Shown here: positions 46,901 to 55,300 of the stretch, piece after piece
How positions within the stretch are numbered: position 1 is the first letter of the stretch
How the letters are laid out: each line of letters begins with the position of its first letter
DNA from: an uncultured Bacteroides sp.
GTDB taxonomy: Bacteria > Bacteroidota > Bacteroidia > Cytophagales > Cyclobacteriaceae
NCBI GenBank assembly: GCA_902168185.1
Contig: CABHOV010000039.1
Coordinates: forward strand, 1 to 64,000
Direction: 5' to 3'
Length of the DNA: 64,000 nucleotides
The notes under the pieces: generated by a model
What the model was told of the DNA's origin: nothing
The model's database searches: none
The model's input: only the letters and a program-made list of their open reading frames with translations
Translations under genes and position numbers: made by a program

Positions 46901-48618
46901 AGGTATATATATTTAAAAAGGATGATCAGGAATCTGGATGGATCCAGCTTGCACAAGGAAACATTCGCGTGACAAAAGAAACCGTGCACGTTCCGGAGAT
47001 ATTCGATCAAATAGAATATCACGCGCCTGCTTATACCGAAGGTATCACATACTATAACTTACTCCGCTCTATCGGATTTAATTACGGCAAACACTTTCAG
47101 CAATTAACCGGGTTGGATAAAGTTGGAAGCAGACCTTTCCCGAATGTATTGTTCTCCATTAAGGCTGATCCGAATGTTCATCTTACGGCAAGTAAGTATA
47201 AAGTACATCCGGCCCTTATGAGCAGCTTCTTCCAACCTATATATGGACAGCTTACCAGTATACTGGAAGAGGGTAACTTCCTGGATGTACGGTTCGATAA
47301 AATCGACAGCATAATGTTGCATGCTGCTGTAAATTATAGTCGTGAGTTAAGAGGCTTCCTCGTATTTCATCCGTTGGTGAAGCATGAGAAGAATTCAAAT
47401 ACATGGCAGTTCAGTGCAGATATAACGATCTCTAATTTTGATAACACTCCGGTGATGAGCATTACCGGTTTGCAAGGTATAGCTGAAAGAAAAGCAGCAA
47501 AGGCAAATAGTAACGGTCAGAAGAAAGAAGGCTTTGCTTTTCTTGAAAACTATGCAACGATAAAAGCAGAGAATGAAAAGCAGCACGTGCTTGAGCAGAT
47601 GATCACACATCATGTATCGAAGGTAATCAAGATCTCTCCGAACCGGATCAAAAATACAATGACCTTTAAAGGGATGGGAGTTGATTCACTGATGGCTGTA
47701 CAACTGCGGAATCTCCTTGAGAAAGAGTTGCTGATTAAATTACCGGTGGGTATGTTCTGGTCGCATCCTAGTATACAAGATTATTCTTCTTACCTGAAGG
47801 ATGTTCTGGCGGCAGAGATTCATGGACACACCGAAACTACTATACAACCAAAGAGTAACGCCAACAACTGGTTTACTATTCCGAAACCAAATCCGAAAGC
47901 GTCTTTCCGTGTATTCTGTTTTCATGATGCCGGAGGAAGTGCATCGCTCTTTAATGGTTGGGAAAATCTTCTCGATGAATCAACAGCCGAGCTCGTACTT
48001 GTAGAAATGCCAGGAAGAGGTAGAAGGATGGAAGAAACTCCGTATGTGGATTTCAAAACCTTTATGTCCGACATCATGCCTTTGATTACAGGTTTACTGG
48101 ATAAGCCCTATATATTCTTAGGTCACAGTATGGGCGGTATGATCGCGTATGAAATTAGTCGCGAGTTACGCAGAAGGAAAATTGCCTTACCAGAAACGCT
48201 TTTCATTTCGTCAACTTCCGGACTTGGTGCTTACGATAAAAAACAGGTAGACTATACGTTGTCTAACGAAGAACTTGTTCAGATGTATCCACACCTTGAC
48301 ATCAATAACATTGGTGATGTGGAGATCCAGAGTCTCCTTATTAATATACTGCGTGCCGACTTGCAGCTCTTGTATCACTATGAGTTTGTTAGAGAAGAAC
48401 CATTAAACATTCCGATTGTTGCCATTCACGGAAATGAAGATGAACGCGTGAAGAGACATCAGATGGAAGAATGGGAAAAAGAAACGGCTGTTTCCTTTAA
48501 ACTTATAGATCGTTCAGGCGGACACCGCTATATCGAACAAGACGCAGTGTTTGTAGCACAACTGGTGCAAGAAGAGATCTATAGCAAGACGCTTCAAACT
48601 GTAAAAACTCTTTTATAA
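43903..48618 (+). CDS. Single-protein type I polyketide synthase, KS-AT-DH(degenerate)-ACP-TE
   Basis: This 1571-residue cytoplasmic synthase has a ketosynthase (~12-435) with Cys181 in DTGCSAS and His316/His355 in EAHGTGT and NIGHTEA. The acyltransferase (~515-830) has FPGQGAQW, Ser629 in GHSMGE and VASH at 730-733. The region ~915-1190 has a dehydratase fold, but Arg936 replaces the HxxxGxxxxP histidine and Ser1107 replaces the second catalytic Asp (HPALM-S). The carrier protein (~1225-1295) has Ser1262 in GVDSLMA. The C-terminal thioesterase (~1325-1565) has Ser1409 in GHSMGG and His1541 in SGGHRYI. There is no ketoreductase, enoylreductase or methyltransferase. The order recalls non-reducing iterative synthases with a product-template fold. 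A short unreduced polyketide, perhaps released as acid or pyrone, is an inference. The PPTase at 49919 could load the ACP. Confidence 0.93.
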   Translation: MKSPKNSPDQESIAIIGMSCRFPNSNSLQEFWELLKNGKDTIAEIPKERWDADKYYDPDPNADRKTHQRHASLLSNIHDFDPLFFNISPAEASEMSPSQKLMLELAWEAIENSTLPFNEVKGKNVSVFVGNIWTDFEHYRKAKNAKATLHSAVGMSSNVVANRVSFALGFTGPSLVIDTGCSASLVALHMACQNLLSSESEMSVVGGINHILDPDKYIELTQFGGLSLKGKCSTFDTDADGFVRGEGGGVLLLKRLSDAERDGDKIYAVIRGTAVNNNGFNDTLPATSTEGQISLFEKVYTNSGIDPHDVHYIEAHGTGTKLGDPNEAIAIGQFFGKGRTGNKLRIGSVKTNIGHTEATAGIAGLVKVVLAMQHKTLPPNLNFNNPNPNIPFEELQLEVQKDLSAWPINNGETFKAGVNSFGWGGTNAHVALEEYRPVQKQPTETIATPEIYCLPLSAKSSQALKDYARAYAKEIEQGDDEAFKAICIATALRKPEFDHRMLFTGSTPEQMLSNLKNFIEDESEVIPSKPISDKAKIVFVFPGQGAQWLGMGRELLVKEKVFRDTIFACDTAFRPFTDWSLIDQINATPETSRLTEINVIQPAICAMQIALAKLWMSWGIQPQAVVGHSMGEVAAAYISGALKLEDAARIICERSRLMKTVSGTGGAMAVTELSRQDAEKVAATYGGKLSVAVNNSHKSTVLAGDKASIDEVLVQLEAKGLFCRLVKVDVASHSPQMDPLKEPLRQELKDIVPQEITIPFASTVYNKVMQGSEMGADYWVNNLRGTVQFASVLETLLKDEHTIFIEANPHPVLVNAVNECAEYNRRKIITLASLQRDNPELEAMLKNLGDLYSKGYPVNWKMYYGTNKAPDATLPLYPFQRERFEIEDLSKELETIKDVTAKYPLLGSKINLANIANTYYWESAVSLNKFPYLRERLVQDRVELPMSCYIEIVLEAVAEIFNDVPVRIEDLDFTRYITLSDNGRVDIQVKLTINENQKGQVYIFKKDDQESGWIQLAQGNIRVTKETVHVPEIFDQIEYHAPAYTEGITYYNLLRSIGFNYGKHFQQLTGLDKVGSRPFPNVLFSIKADPNVHLTASKYKVHPALMSSFFQPIYGQLTSILEEGNFLDVRFDKIDSIMLHAAVNYSRELRGFLVFHPLVKHEKNSNTWQFSADITISNFDNTPVMSITGLQGIAERKAAKANSNGQKKEGFAFLENYATIKAENEKQHVLEQMITHHVSKVIKISPNRIKNTMTFKGMGVDSLMAVQLRNLLEKELLIKLPVGMFWSHPSIQDYSSYLKDVLAAEIHGHTETTIQPKSNANNWFTIPKPNPKASFRVFCFHDAGGSASLFNGWENLLDESTAELVLVEMPGRGRRMEETPYVDFKTFMSDIMPLITGLLDKPYIFLGHSMGGMIAYEISRELRRRKIALPETLFISSTSGLGAYDKKQVDYTLSNEELVQMYPHLDINNIGDVEIQSLLINILRADLQLLYHYEFVREEPLNIPIVAIHGNEDERVKRHQMEEWEKETAVSFKLIDRSGGHRYIEQDAVFVAQLVQEEIYSKTLQTVKTLL

Positions 48619-48644
48619 TTTAGTTTCTTAATCCTGACGTAATA

Positions 48645-48685
48645 CAAAGTATACATGTGGTGGTAATCACTACACGTATACTTTG
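48645..48685. terminator. Inverted repeat after the polyketide synthase gene
   Basis: CAAAGTATAC (48645-48654) and GTATACTTTG (48676-48685) are exact inverted repeats, with further pairing possible inside (TGTG with CACA-like bases). A short CATTTAAC tail follows, so it may be a terminator or a protein-binding site. The AAGTATAC core also occurs upstream of the gene at 43591. Confidence 0.5.
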
Positions 48686-48724
48686 CATTTAACGCATTCA
48701 TGTTTCACTGTTAAAGAATATTAA

Positions 48725-49162
48725 ATGAAAGAATCCGTAAAAGAAAAAATTATAGGAACCTGGAAACTTATATCGTGGAAATATCTGGATGGCGATAACG
48801 AGCCTGTTGATTTTTTTGGCGAGAACCCTGTTGGCATTTTAACGTATGATGCCAGTGGATATATGAATGCCCAGTTAATGAAGAGCGGACGAGGTAATTT
48901 CGTTTCAGAATCTTTAACAGGAGGCACAGCCGAAGAAATTAAAGATGCATATCTTAGTTACGCTGCATATTGGGGTAAATATTACGAGCGGACTCCTGGG
49001 GAGTTAATTCATGAAGTGGAAGGAAGCTTGTTCCCCAATTGGGTTGGCCACGATGAAATCAGGTATGGCAAGATTGAAGGAGAATATCTCACGCTGAGCA
49101 CTCCGCCTATACACGCACAGGGAAAGAAAATTCTATTCAACGTTACCTGGAAGAAGGCATAA
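48725..49162 (+). CDS. Lipocalin-like domain protein
   Basis: This 145-residue cytoplasmic protein has the lipocalin-like (Lipocalin_5-type) signature at its start, IIGTWKLISWKYLDGDNEPVDFFGENPVGILTYDASGYM, followed by beta-strands typical of the barrel (YYERTPGELIHEVEGSLFPNWVG). It has no signal peptide. Proteins of this kind bind small hydrophobic molecules, and some occur beside secondary-metabolite genes. Since it lies 106 bases after the synthase on the same strand, it could bind, cyclise or carry the polyketide product. That is an inference from position and fold only. Confidence 0.82.
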   Translation: MKESVKEKIIGTWKLISWKYLDGDNEPVDFFGENPVGILTYDASGYMNAQLMKSGRGNFVSESLTGGTAEEIKDAYLSYAAYWGKYYERTPGELIHEVEGSLFPNWVGHDEIRYGKIEGEYLTLSTPPIHAQGKKILFNVTWKKA

Positions 49163-49166
49163 AAAA

Positions 49167-49210
49167 ACATCTCTGAAATTCATTGCCTTCCGGCAGGATT
49201 TCAGAGATGT
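49167..49210 (-). terminator. Terminator between convergent lipocalin and STAS-like genes
   Basis: ACATCTCTGAAAT (49167-49179) and ATTTCAGAGATGT (49198-49210) form a perfect 13-base-pair stem. The A7 tract at 49161-49167 becomes a T7 run on the minus strand, so it is a strong terminator for the STAS-like gene and can also stop transcription from the other side. Confidence 0.85.
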
Positions 49211-49229
49211 ATATAGTGGAATTTAAAAT

Positions 49230-49652
49230 CTATTTTGTAACAGCAACCTGTTCCTTCAACCACTTTCTTGCATCGGGCTCAGAGTTAAAAATGGCCACGG
49301 TATACGCGCCTTTTGTAGCTTTTGTAAAACCTTGCAGTGAAAGCTGTGTGAAAATGTTGTCTGACATAATTACCGCCATATCAGTGAGTCCTTCTTTCGC
49401 AGCACGTGGATTCCAATCCGTTTGATACCACTCGTTCGCTGCCTGCCATGGACCTGAAACTTTACGGTTATCTACCAGTACTTTATTGCATTTAACTTCT
49501 TTAATGATCTTGAGCAATTCTTCAGAACCTGCTTTTACCTGATCTACGGTAAGGAAACCGTTCCAGTCTACGTAGATCAGATCGTTTGCCTTTTCGAAAG
49601 TAATAGTGACGTAAATTTCTTTACCGTTAGGTCTTTTAAATTCCTTTTTCAT
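49230..49652 (-). CDS. STAS/SpoIIAA-like small protein of unknown function
   Basis: This 140-residue soluble protein has no signal peptide. Alternating strands and helices (NDLIYVDWNGFLTVDQVKAGSEELLKIIKE, NKVLVDNRKVSG, AVIMSDNIFTQLSLQGF, AYTVAIFNSEPDARKWLKEQ) resemble the SpoIIAA-like or STAS/SEC14-type fold found in many Bacteroidota hypothetical proteins. The C-terminal EPDARKWL is a common feature of that group. It is convergent with the lipocalin-like gene and divergent from the PPTase gene. Function is not known, and a link with the synthase rests on proximity only. Confidence 0.7.
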   Translation of the reverse strand: MKKEFKRPNGKEIYVTITFEKANDLIYVDWNGFLTVDQVKAGSEELLKIIKEVKCNKVLVDNRKVSGPWQAANEWYQTDWNPRAAKEGLTDMAVIMSDNIFTQLSLQGFTKATKGAYTVAIFNSEPDARKWLKEQVAVTK

Positions 49653-49918
49653 AATTTTTAAAACTTTAATAGTGTTGAATGTCTTTACAATTTGGGGTAT
49701 TCTAAGAATATATATTAACCTTAAACATTGAAAATGTTACACTGATAAAATAAAAATCAACTTTTTTTCAGTTCGTGTTTTTATGTAAGTTCATTTCAAT
49801 CCGAAAAAACAACGGTAACGCTATACTACAATTTTACGGCACTATGCAAACCATTACCTTTATGGGCGCAACAAGTTCCTAGAGATCAAGTATATTTATT
49901 ACATATAAGTGACATTGC

Positions 49919-50554
49919 ATGGTCAGAGTTTTGATTTCGACAGTATCGGAGGTAGCAAGAACAACGAACTTGGAATCTGCCAGCAATAAATTAAATATAC
50001 ATTTTTTGGGTGATGATGACTACCACTTTTCGGATAAAAAATTTCCGAGCATCATCGGACGTTTAATGTTACAACGCTTATTGATCGAAGCAAATCTCGG
50101 AGAAGATATACTACAAACTTTACATCGCGGCCCATATGGTAAATTGCAACTTTCTGCTGCTGTAGACTTTAACGTTTCTCATTCGGAGGATAAAGTGGTG
50201 GCAGTATTTTCTAGCCAGCGAGCTATAGGAGTAGACGTTGAAAAAATCAGAAGTTTCGAATGGAGGGAGTATAGTGAATTATTTTCTTCTACTGATTGGG
50301 GTATAATTACATCGGCAAATGACCCTGAAAAAACATTTTTTGATTTCTGGACAAAAAAAGAAAGTTTATTGAAGGCTTACGGCTTTGGATTGCAAATTCC
50401 GCTGAACCAGGTAGCTATACATGATAATGTTGGAAGAATTGAGAATACATCGATGACCGGTTTTTTCAAAGAAATAAGAATACCGGAATATATCTGTTAT
50501 ATATGTACACCTTCCGATGACTACGATTTGAGAGTAGAGAATTTTATAGTATAG
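49919..50554 (+). CDS. 4'-phosphopantetheinyl transferase, Sfp-type
   Basis: This 211-residue enzyme transfers phosphopantetheine from coenzyme A to the active serine of a carrier protein. Signatures are FNVSHSEDKVVAVFS, the magnesium ligands in GVDVEKI (Asp106 and Glu108), and FFDFWTKKESLLKAYGFGL with the WxxKE motif at 144-148. The length matches the Sfp/Gsp class rather than the short AcpS class. It lies 1.3 kb after the synthase with its own 266-base upstream gap. It is the natural candidate to activate Ser1262 of that synthase. Confidence 0.9.
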   Translation: MVRVLISTVSEVARTTNLESASNKLNIHFLGDDDYHFSDKKFPSIIGRLMLQRLLIEANLGEDILQTLHRGPYGKLQLSAAVDFNVSHSEDKVVAVFSSQRAIGVDVEKIRSFEWREYSELFSSTDWGIITSANDPEKTFFDFWTKKESLLKAYGFGLQIPLNQVAIHDNVGRIENTSMTGFFKEIRIPEYICYICTPSDDYDLRVENFIV

Positions 50555-50568
50555 GCTCTATACTATAA
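50544..50568. terminator. Perfect AT-rich inverted repeat at the end of the PPTase gene
   Basis: TTATAGTATAG (50544-50554) and CTATACTATAA (50558-50568) form an exact 11-base-pair stem with a three-base loop. The left arm holds the TAG stop of the PPTase gene. It sits between convergent genes and may stop transcription from both, though no long T tract is present. Confidence 0.5.
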
Positions 50569-50581
50569 TGCGCGGTGAGGA

Positions 50582-51094
50582 TCAGTTGCTTGCGAACAAC
50601 ATAAGTTCTTCATTATTCTGCTTTACATTTTTCTCAAAGGCAAACCCGAGGCGGGTAAGAAGACTTTTGGAATTGCCGTTCGATGGCGTTGTAATCGCTA
50701 CAATACGCTTCAACCCTAAAACGGTGCGGCCATATTGCAGAACTGCTGAAGCAGACTCGTAGGCATATCCCTTTCCCACAAACTCCGGTAAAAGTGCAAA
50801 GCCCAGATCTACATCTTGCAGCGTCTCCCTTTTCAACAAGCCGCAAATACCGATAGGTGCATTTTCATTTTTTAAGACTACCAGGTAAAGACCAAACCCA
50901 AAACGAGTATAGCTGGTTACGGGTCCGTTAAGAATATACTTTCGGGCATCGTCTGCGTTTCTTACACCTCTGTCTCCAATATACTGTAGCCACTGTGGTG
51001 TATTCAGCAGTTTCAGAATAAACATGTCATCCTCAGCGTTGAGCTTTCGGATAACCAAATTATCTGTTTCGGCTATAACGGATGAAGTATTCAA
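50582..51094 (-). CDS. GNAT family N-acetyltransferase (RimJ/RimL type)
   Basis: This 170-residue cytoplasmic acetyltransferase has LVIRKLNAEDDMFILKLLNTPQW at the start, GICGLLKRETLQDVDLGFALLPEFVGKGYAYESASAVL with the acetyl-CoA loop (VGKGYAYE), and NGNSKSLLTRLGFAFEKN near the end, the usual NxxSxxLLxKxGF motif. It is convergent with the PPTase. Such enzymes acetylate protein N termini, antibiotics or metabolites, and the substrate is not predictable. Confidence 0.9.
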   Translation of the reverse strand: MNTSSVIAETDNLVIRKLNAEDDMFILKLLNTPQWLQYIGDRGVRNADDARKYILNGPVTSYTRFGFGLYLVVLKNENAPIGICGLLKRETLQDVDLGFALLPEFVGKGYAYESASAVLQYGRTVLGLKRIVAITTPSNGNSKSLLTRLGFAFEKNVKQNNEELMLFASN

Positions 51095-51640
51095 CTGATT
51101 TTAATGTTAATGTATTGATTGTGAAAGATAGGATAATAAGAAAATTGTCTTCGCATATTTTTGATATTCGGAAACACCTGTTTGATATAGTATGAATAGC
51201 TCACCTATTTCTAACTTGTTCCGGCAGTTTTAACCTTGCAGTTTATACGGATAGAATTGATTTTAGATAAAATAAGAGACTGTCGAACGCTCAAGTGACT
51301 GTCATTTTCTGCAAATCCTTCAGCACTCCTTAACATATATAGGCACATACTTGAAGATAGCAGACTTCACCATTTACAGTTCTGCTGATGTTGCTCTCAG
51401 TGATTATAAGGGCTAGTTTTTTGTTTGAGCAGAAGTTTTATATCAACGATTGGTGTCCTAAAACATCCTCTTATAATATATACTTTAAAAGAGTCATGTG
51501 TTTTAAATGCACGACTTTGCTTTGATATAGGCTCATGCCTGAGAAACAATTCTTCATTTATTTCTTGAAATAGTGAAGCAGATAACAAATCCCACCTAAT
51601 TCATAACGATTTCATGACGTTGTAAAGGCGATGATGACTG
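51095..51640. other. AT-rich region with no supported gene
   Basis: Between the acetyltransferase start and the small promoter at 51619 there is about 0.5 kb without a convincing coding sequence. A 63-codon minus-strand frame at 51397-51588 has no recognisable motif, signal or family and is not called. No structured RNA was recognised by eye. Confidence 0.5.
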
Positions 51641-51648
51641 TACATTTG
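51619..51648 (+). promoter_or_regulatory. Bacteroidota-type promoter upstream of a small membrane-protein gene
   Basis: GTTG (51619-51622) and TACATTTG (51641-51648) are separated by 18 bases; the second element fits TAnnTTTG exactly. The ATG of the small open frame is 23 bases after it. Confidence 0.5.
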
Positions 51649-51671
51649 ATTACCCCAAACAATCGTTGCTA

Positions 51672-51770
51672 ATGGACAATCTTAAAAAGAAATCGAGATG
51701 GATGCTTGCTCTGGAAGTGGTCATCTACCTGATAATCGCTATTTCTATATCACTGGCCATTACGCTTTGA
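51672..51770 (+). CDS. Candidate 32-residue single-helix membrane protein
   Basis: This frame of 32 codons starts with ATG at 51672 and ends with TGA at 51768. It encodes a basic N terminus (MDNLKKKSRW) followed by one hydrophobic helix of about 20 residues (LALEVVIYLIIAISISLAI), the usual layout of bacterial small membrane proteins with the N terminus inside. A consensus-like promoter lies just upstream at 51619. I do not recognise a family. The frame could be chance, but the match of positive residues, helix and promoter is unusual for a region otherwise without genes. Confidence 0.45.
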   Translation: MDNLKKKSRWMLALEVVIYLIIAISISLAITL

Positions 51771-52323
51771 TAATAATCTCTCTTTAATTCAGCATTAAAC
51801 ATCCTTCCATTAAAGTCTTTTCGGTACATTTTTGGTGTACTCGGAATGCCATTTTATTCCAGTAAGAAGGATTAGATCCACCCCCTCAATTTTGGATATT
51901 TTAAGGAGTTGTTAACAAATAATACGTACTTCTGATACATTTTCGCCCCTCCTGTTAACGTTTGCACCCATACTCCTAAACAAATTCATACCACCGATTA
52001 GGCGTTGAATCACTTACCTTTATTGCAATCGTTTACGATAATTTTATATCGGATTACGATTGCGGTGTAGAACAATCTAACGGGAAAAATGCAGCCATCG
52101 AATATTATTTTGTCACTTCAGGCGAATACTTGTCCTTCTCCACTTGGATTTGAAGGAATGCGATGCAGCCATCTTACAAAACAGGGGCGTCCCCTGAAAT
52201 CAATCCTTCTCAGTTCACGCCAGGTGGAAGACCTCAACCCAACTTCCTTTTAAAATAGAATCGACTCCGAAAGGAATAGAGATAAAAGCAAAAACAAAGT
52301 AACCGCTAAACCAAAATTAACCT
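51771..52323. other. Leader region of the third SusC/SusD operon
   Basis: About 550 bases before the SusC at 52324 without any gene. It contains an inverted repeat with GCAATCGT at 52025-52032 and ACGATTGC at 52056-52063, and within the left part ATCGT-TT-ACGAT (52028-52039), a short palindrome. Such long leaders are common before SusC operons regulated by hybrid sensors or anti-sigma systems. No sigma or anti-sigma gene is nearby. Confidence 0.5.
52025..52063. promoter_or_regulatory. Inverted CAATCG-type half-sites upstream of the third SusC
   Basis: GCAATCGT and ACGATTGC are exact inverse copies separated by 23 bases. Their core GCAATCG equals the half-site of the palindrome at 19005/33351, but here the halves are far apart. 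It could be a variant operator or coincidence. Confidence 0.35.
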
Positions 52324-55300
52324 ATGACAAAACTTTACAGGAAACTATTACGAGTCTCCGTGATATTGTTTCTGTTAGCATCTGCAACGGGCGCCTATGC
52401 GCAGAAGCAGATAGTAACAGGAAAAGTCACGGATGTGACGGGAGAAGGAATGCCCGGAGTTAACGTCCTCATAAAAGGCAGCACCGTTGGAACAACTTCT
52501 GATACCAATGGTGACTTCACTATTGAAGCAGGCGCTGAAGATGTATTAGTGATGTCCTTCATCGGGTATAAATCTCAAGAGGTTCTTGTGGGCAACAGAA
52601 CCACTTTCAATATCCCGTTAGAGGAAGATATAGAAACACTCTCAGAGATTTTAGTAATCGGTTATGGAGAAGTAAAGAAGAGTGATATCACAGGATCGGT
52701 AGCTTCTGTTAAAGGAGAAACTCTTGCTAAAACCATAACATCGGGTGTAGATCAAGCTTTGATTGGTAGAGTTGCAGGTGTTACCGCAGTTCAAATGTCA
52801 GGACAGCCTGGAGCAAGTGTATCGATACGGGTGCGAGGAACTTCTTCAATTCTTGGTAATGTAGAACCTCTCTATGTTGTTGATGGTGTACCGCTTTCAG
52901 CAAACAATGGTTCAGTATATGATTACGGACTTGGTGCTGTAGGTGGTGCTGGTAAGACAACCTTCAGTCCGCTATCAACATTAAATCCAAATGATATTGA
53001 ATCTATAGAAGTATTGAAAGATGCTTCGGCTACTGCTATATATGGTAATAGAGGATCAAACGGTGTTGTTATTATAAGTACCAAACGTGGTAAAGCAGGA
53101 CAATCCTCGATTACTTATGACGGATATTATGGCGTTCAGGAGATATCGAAAAAACTTGACATGATGAACTTGCGTGAATACGCGCAATTCAGAAATGATT
53201 TTGCAGCAGAAACAGCAGGGCAGACTCCTGATCCTCTTTTTGCTGATCCTTCAGTTTTAGGTGAAGGAACAGATTGGCAGGACGCTATTTTCAGAACAGC
53301 GGCAATGCAAAATCATCAGCTTACATTTTCAGGAGGTACTGAGAAGTTAAGATATGCTATGTCTGGAAATTACTTTGATCAGGATGGCGTAGCCATCGGT
53401 TCTGATTTTAAAAGATACTCGCTTCGTTTAAATTTGGATACCGATATAACCAAGTGGTTGAAAGTAGGAAACAGTCTTTCAATAAGCAGAACAGATGAAC
53501 GGTTAGGACAATACGATCGTGGTGGGATTATTAATACAGCACTAAAGTCTACACCAGATATACCAGAACGAAATTTTGATGGATCATTTTCAGGTGGTAA
53601 AGGACAAGGTGCCCGTGTAAGTCCGTTGGCTCAAGCGCTTGATCTTGAAAACTATTTGAAGCGTACACAGATCCTCGGTAATCTATATGCTAATATACAG
53701 TTGCTGCCTTCGCTTTCGTTCAGAACAGAGTTCGGTGGAAATGCAGACATGGCCAATGCATCTTCTTGGAAACCAACCTATAATTATGGACCGAATGCTC
53801 GCAATACTGTAAGCAGTATGAGCAGACAGAATAACTCTAATTATTTCTGGCAGTTTAAAAATTACCTGACGTATACTAAAACATTTATTGATGCACATAA
53901 CGTTTCTGCTATGATTGGACAAGAAGCATCTGAATGGGGACATCAAAATATATCAGGTGGTGCTACGAGTCTTCCTACCAACGATATAACTTCTATAAAC
54001 CTTGGTGACCCGCTCACACAAGCAGCAGGAGATAGTAAAGGTAGCGGTGCGTTAAGTTCTTACTTTGGTCGTCTGAACTATAATTATAAAGACAAGTATT
54101 ATGCTACGTTTACTTATCGTGCAGATGGATCATCCAATTTTGCCGAAGGTAATAAGTGGGGATACTTCCCATCGGCTGCAGTTTCCTGGAGAATTTCTCA
54201 GGAACCATTTATGGCAGGAGTTGAAAATGTAGTAAGCAATGTAAAACTCCGTGCGGGCTGGGGGCAAACTGGTAACTCAGGCAGAGAAGGCTATATGTAT
54301 GGCTCACGTTTAACAACGATGGCTACTAACCTTGGTCTTGGTTTCAGAGTGGCGAATCACGCCAATCCAAATTTAACATGGGAAACTTCTGAGCAGATAG
54401 ACTTGGGATTGGATGCAGGTTTCTTAGGCGAACGTATTCAGTTAACAGTTGATGTTTATCGGAAAACTGTAAAGGATTTGTTACTGCGTGCACCTCTTCC
54501 TGCTTATCTGGGAAGTCTTGGAAACTCGGCAATCATTATTCAATCTCCTTATGTTAATGGTGGAGAAATTGAAAACAAGGGGCTTGAGATTGCTTTGAAA
54601 TCAATAAACACTACAGGAGAATTGAAGTGGGAAACGGATTTCAACATCACTTTTAACAAGAATAAACTGGTGAGCCTGGATGTTAAGGATGCGGCACTGG
54701 ATGGATTTACAGGCGGTGCAGGAAATATACTTATATCACGTACCACAGAAGGTCAGTCACTCGGAGAATTCTATGGCTATAAAGTGGCTGGAATTTTTAA
54801 AGACAAAGAAGATATACTCAATAGCCCGATGCAATACTCCGTTGATAAAAACGGTGCGGTATATTTCGATCGCAATAGTACGGTATGGCCCGGAGATATA
54901 AAGTTTGCAGATATTGATGGCAATGATACAATAGATGTTCGCGACAGAACATACCTGGGATCACCTCAACCTAAATTTACTTTCGGATTTAACAACACAT
55001 TCCGTTATAAAGGATTTGAGCTGGATATATTCCTGGTTGGTACGTACGGCAACAAAGTATATAATTTCAATAAGCAAGGCGATGGCAGTGGCTTAGCCGA
55101 TATGCGAAGCGCATGGAACAATCAATTGCAGGAAGTAACCGGTCGCGCTAAACTGCAACCTGTTACAGAAGCTGTTGATGAGTGGTGGAATAACATAGAC
55201 AACGTTCAGGTAATTAACCCGGGCACAGACATTCCACGAGCAACCTATCAGGATCCAAATCAGAATTCACGTGTATCAGACCGCTATATTGAAGATGGAT

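Noticed and set aside
43903-48618. Synthase as part of a PUFA or heterocyst-glycolipid type system
   Set aside because: There are no tandem ACPs, ketoreductase or partner subunits, and a C-terminal thioesterase is present. A phylogeny would still be needed to exclude distant relation.
43903-48618. Non-ribosomal peptide or hybrid synthetase
   Set aside because: No adenylation or condensation motifs were seen; all modules are of polyketide type.
51397-51588. Minus-strand 63-codon frame in the gene-free region
   Set aside because: No family, signal or promoter supports it, and frames of this length are expected by chance in AT-rich DNA.
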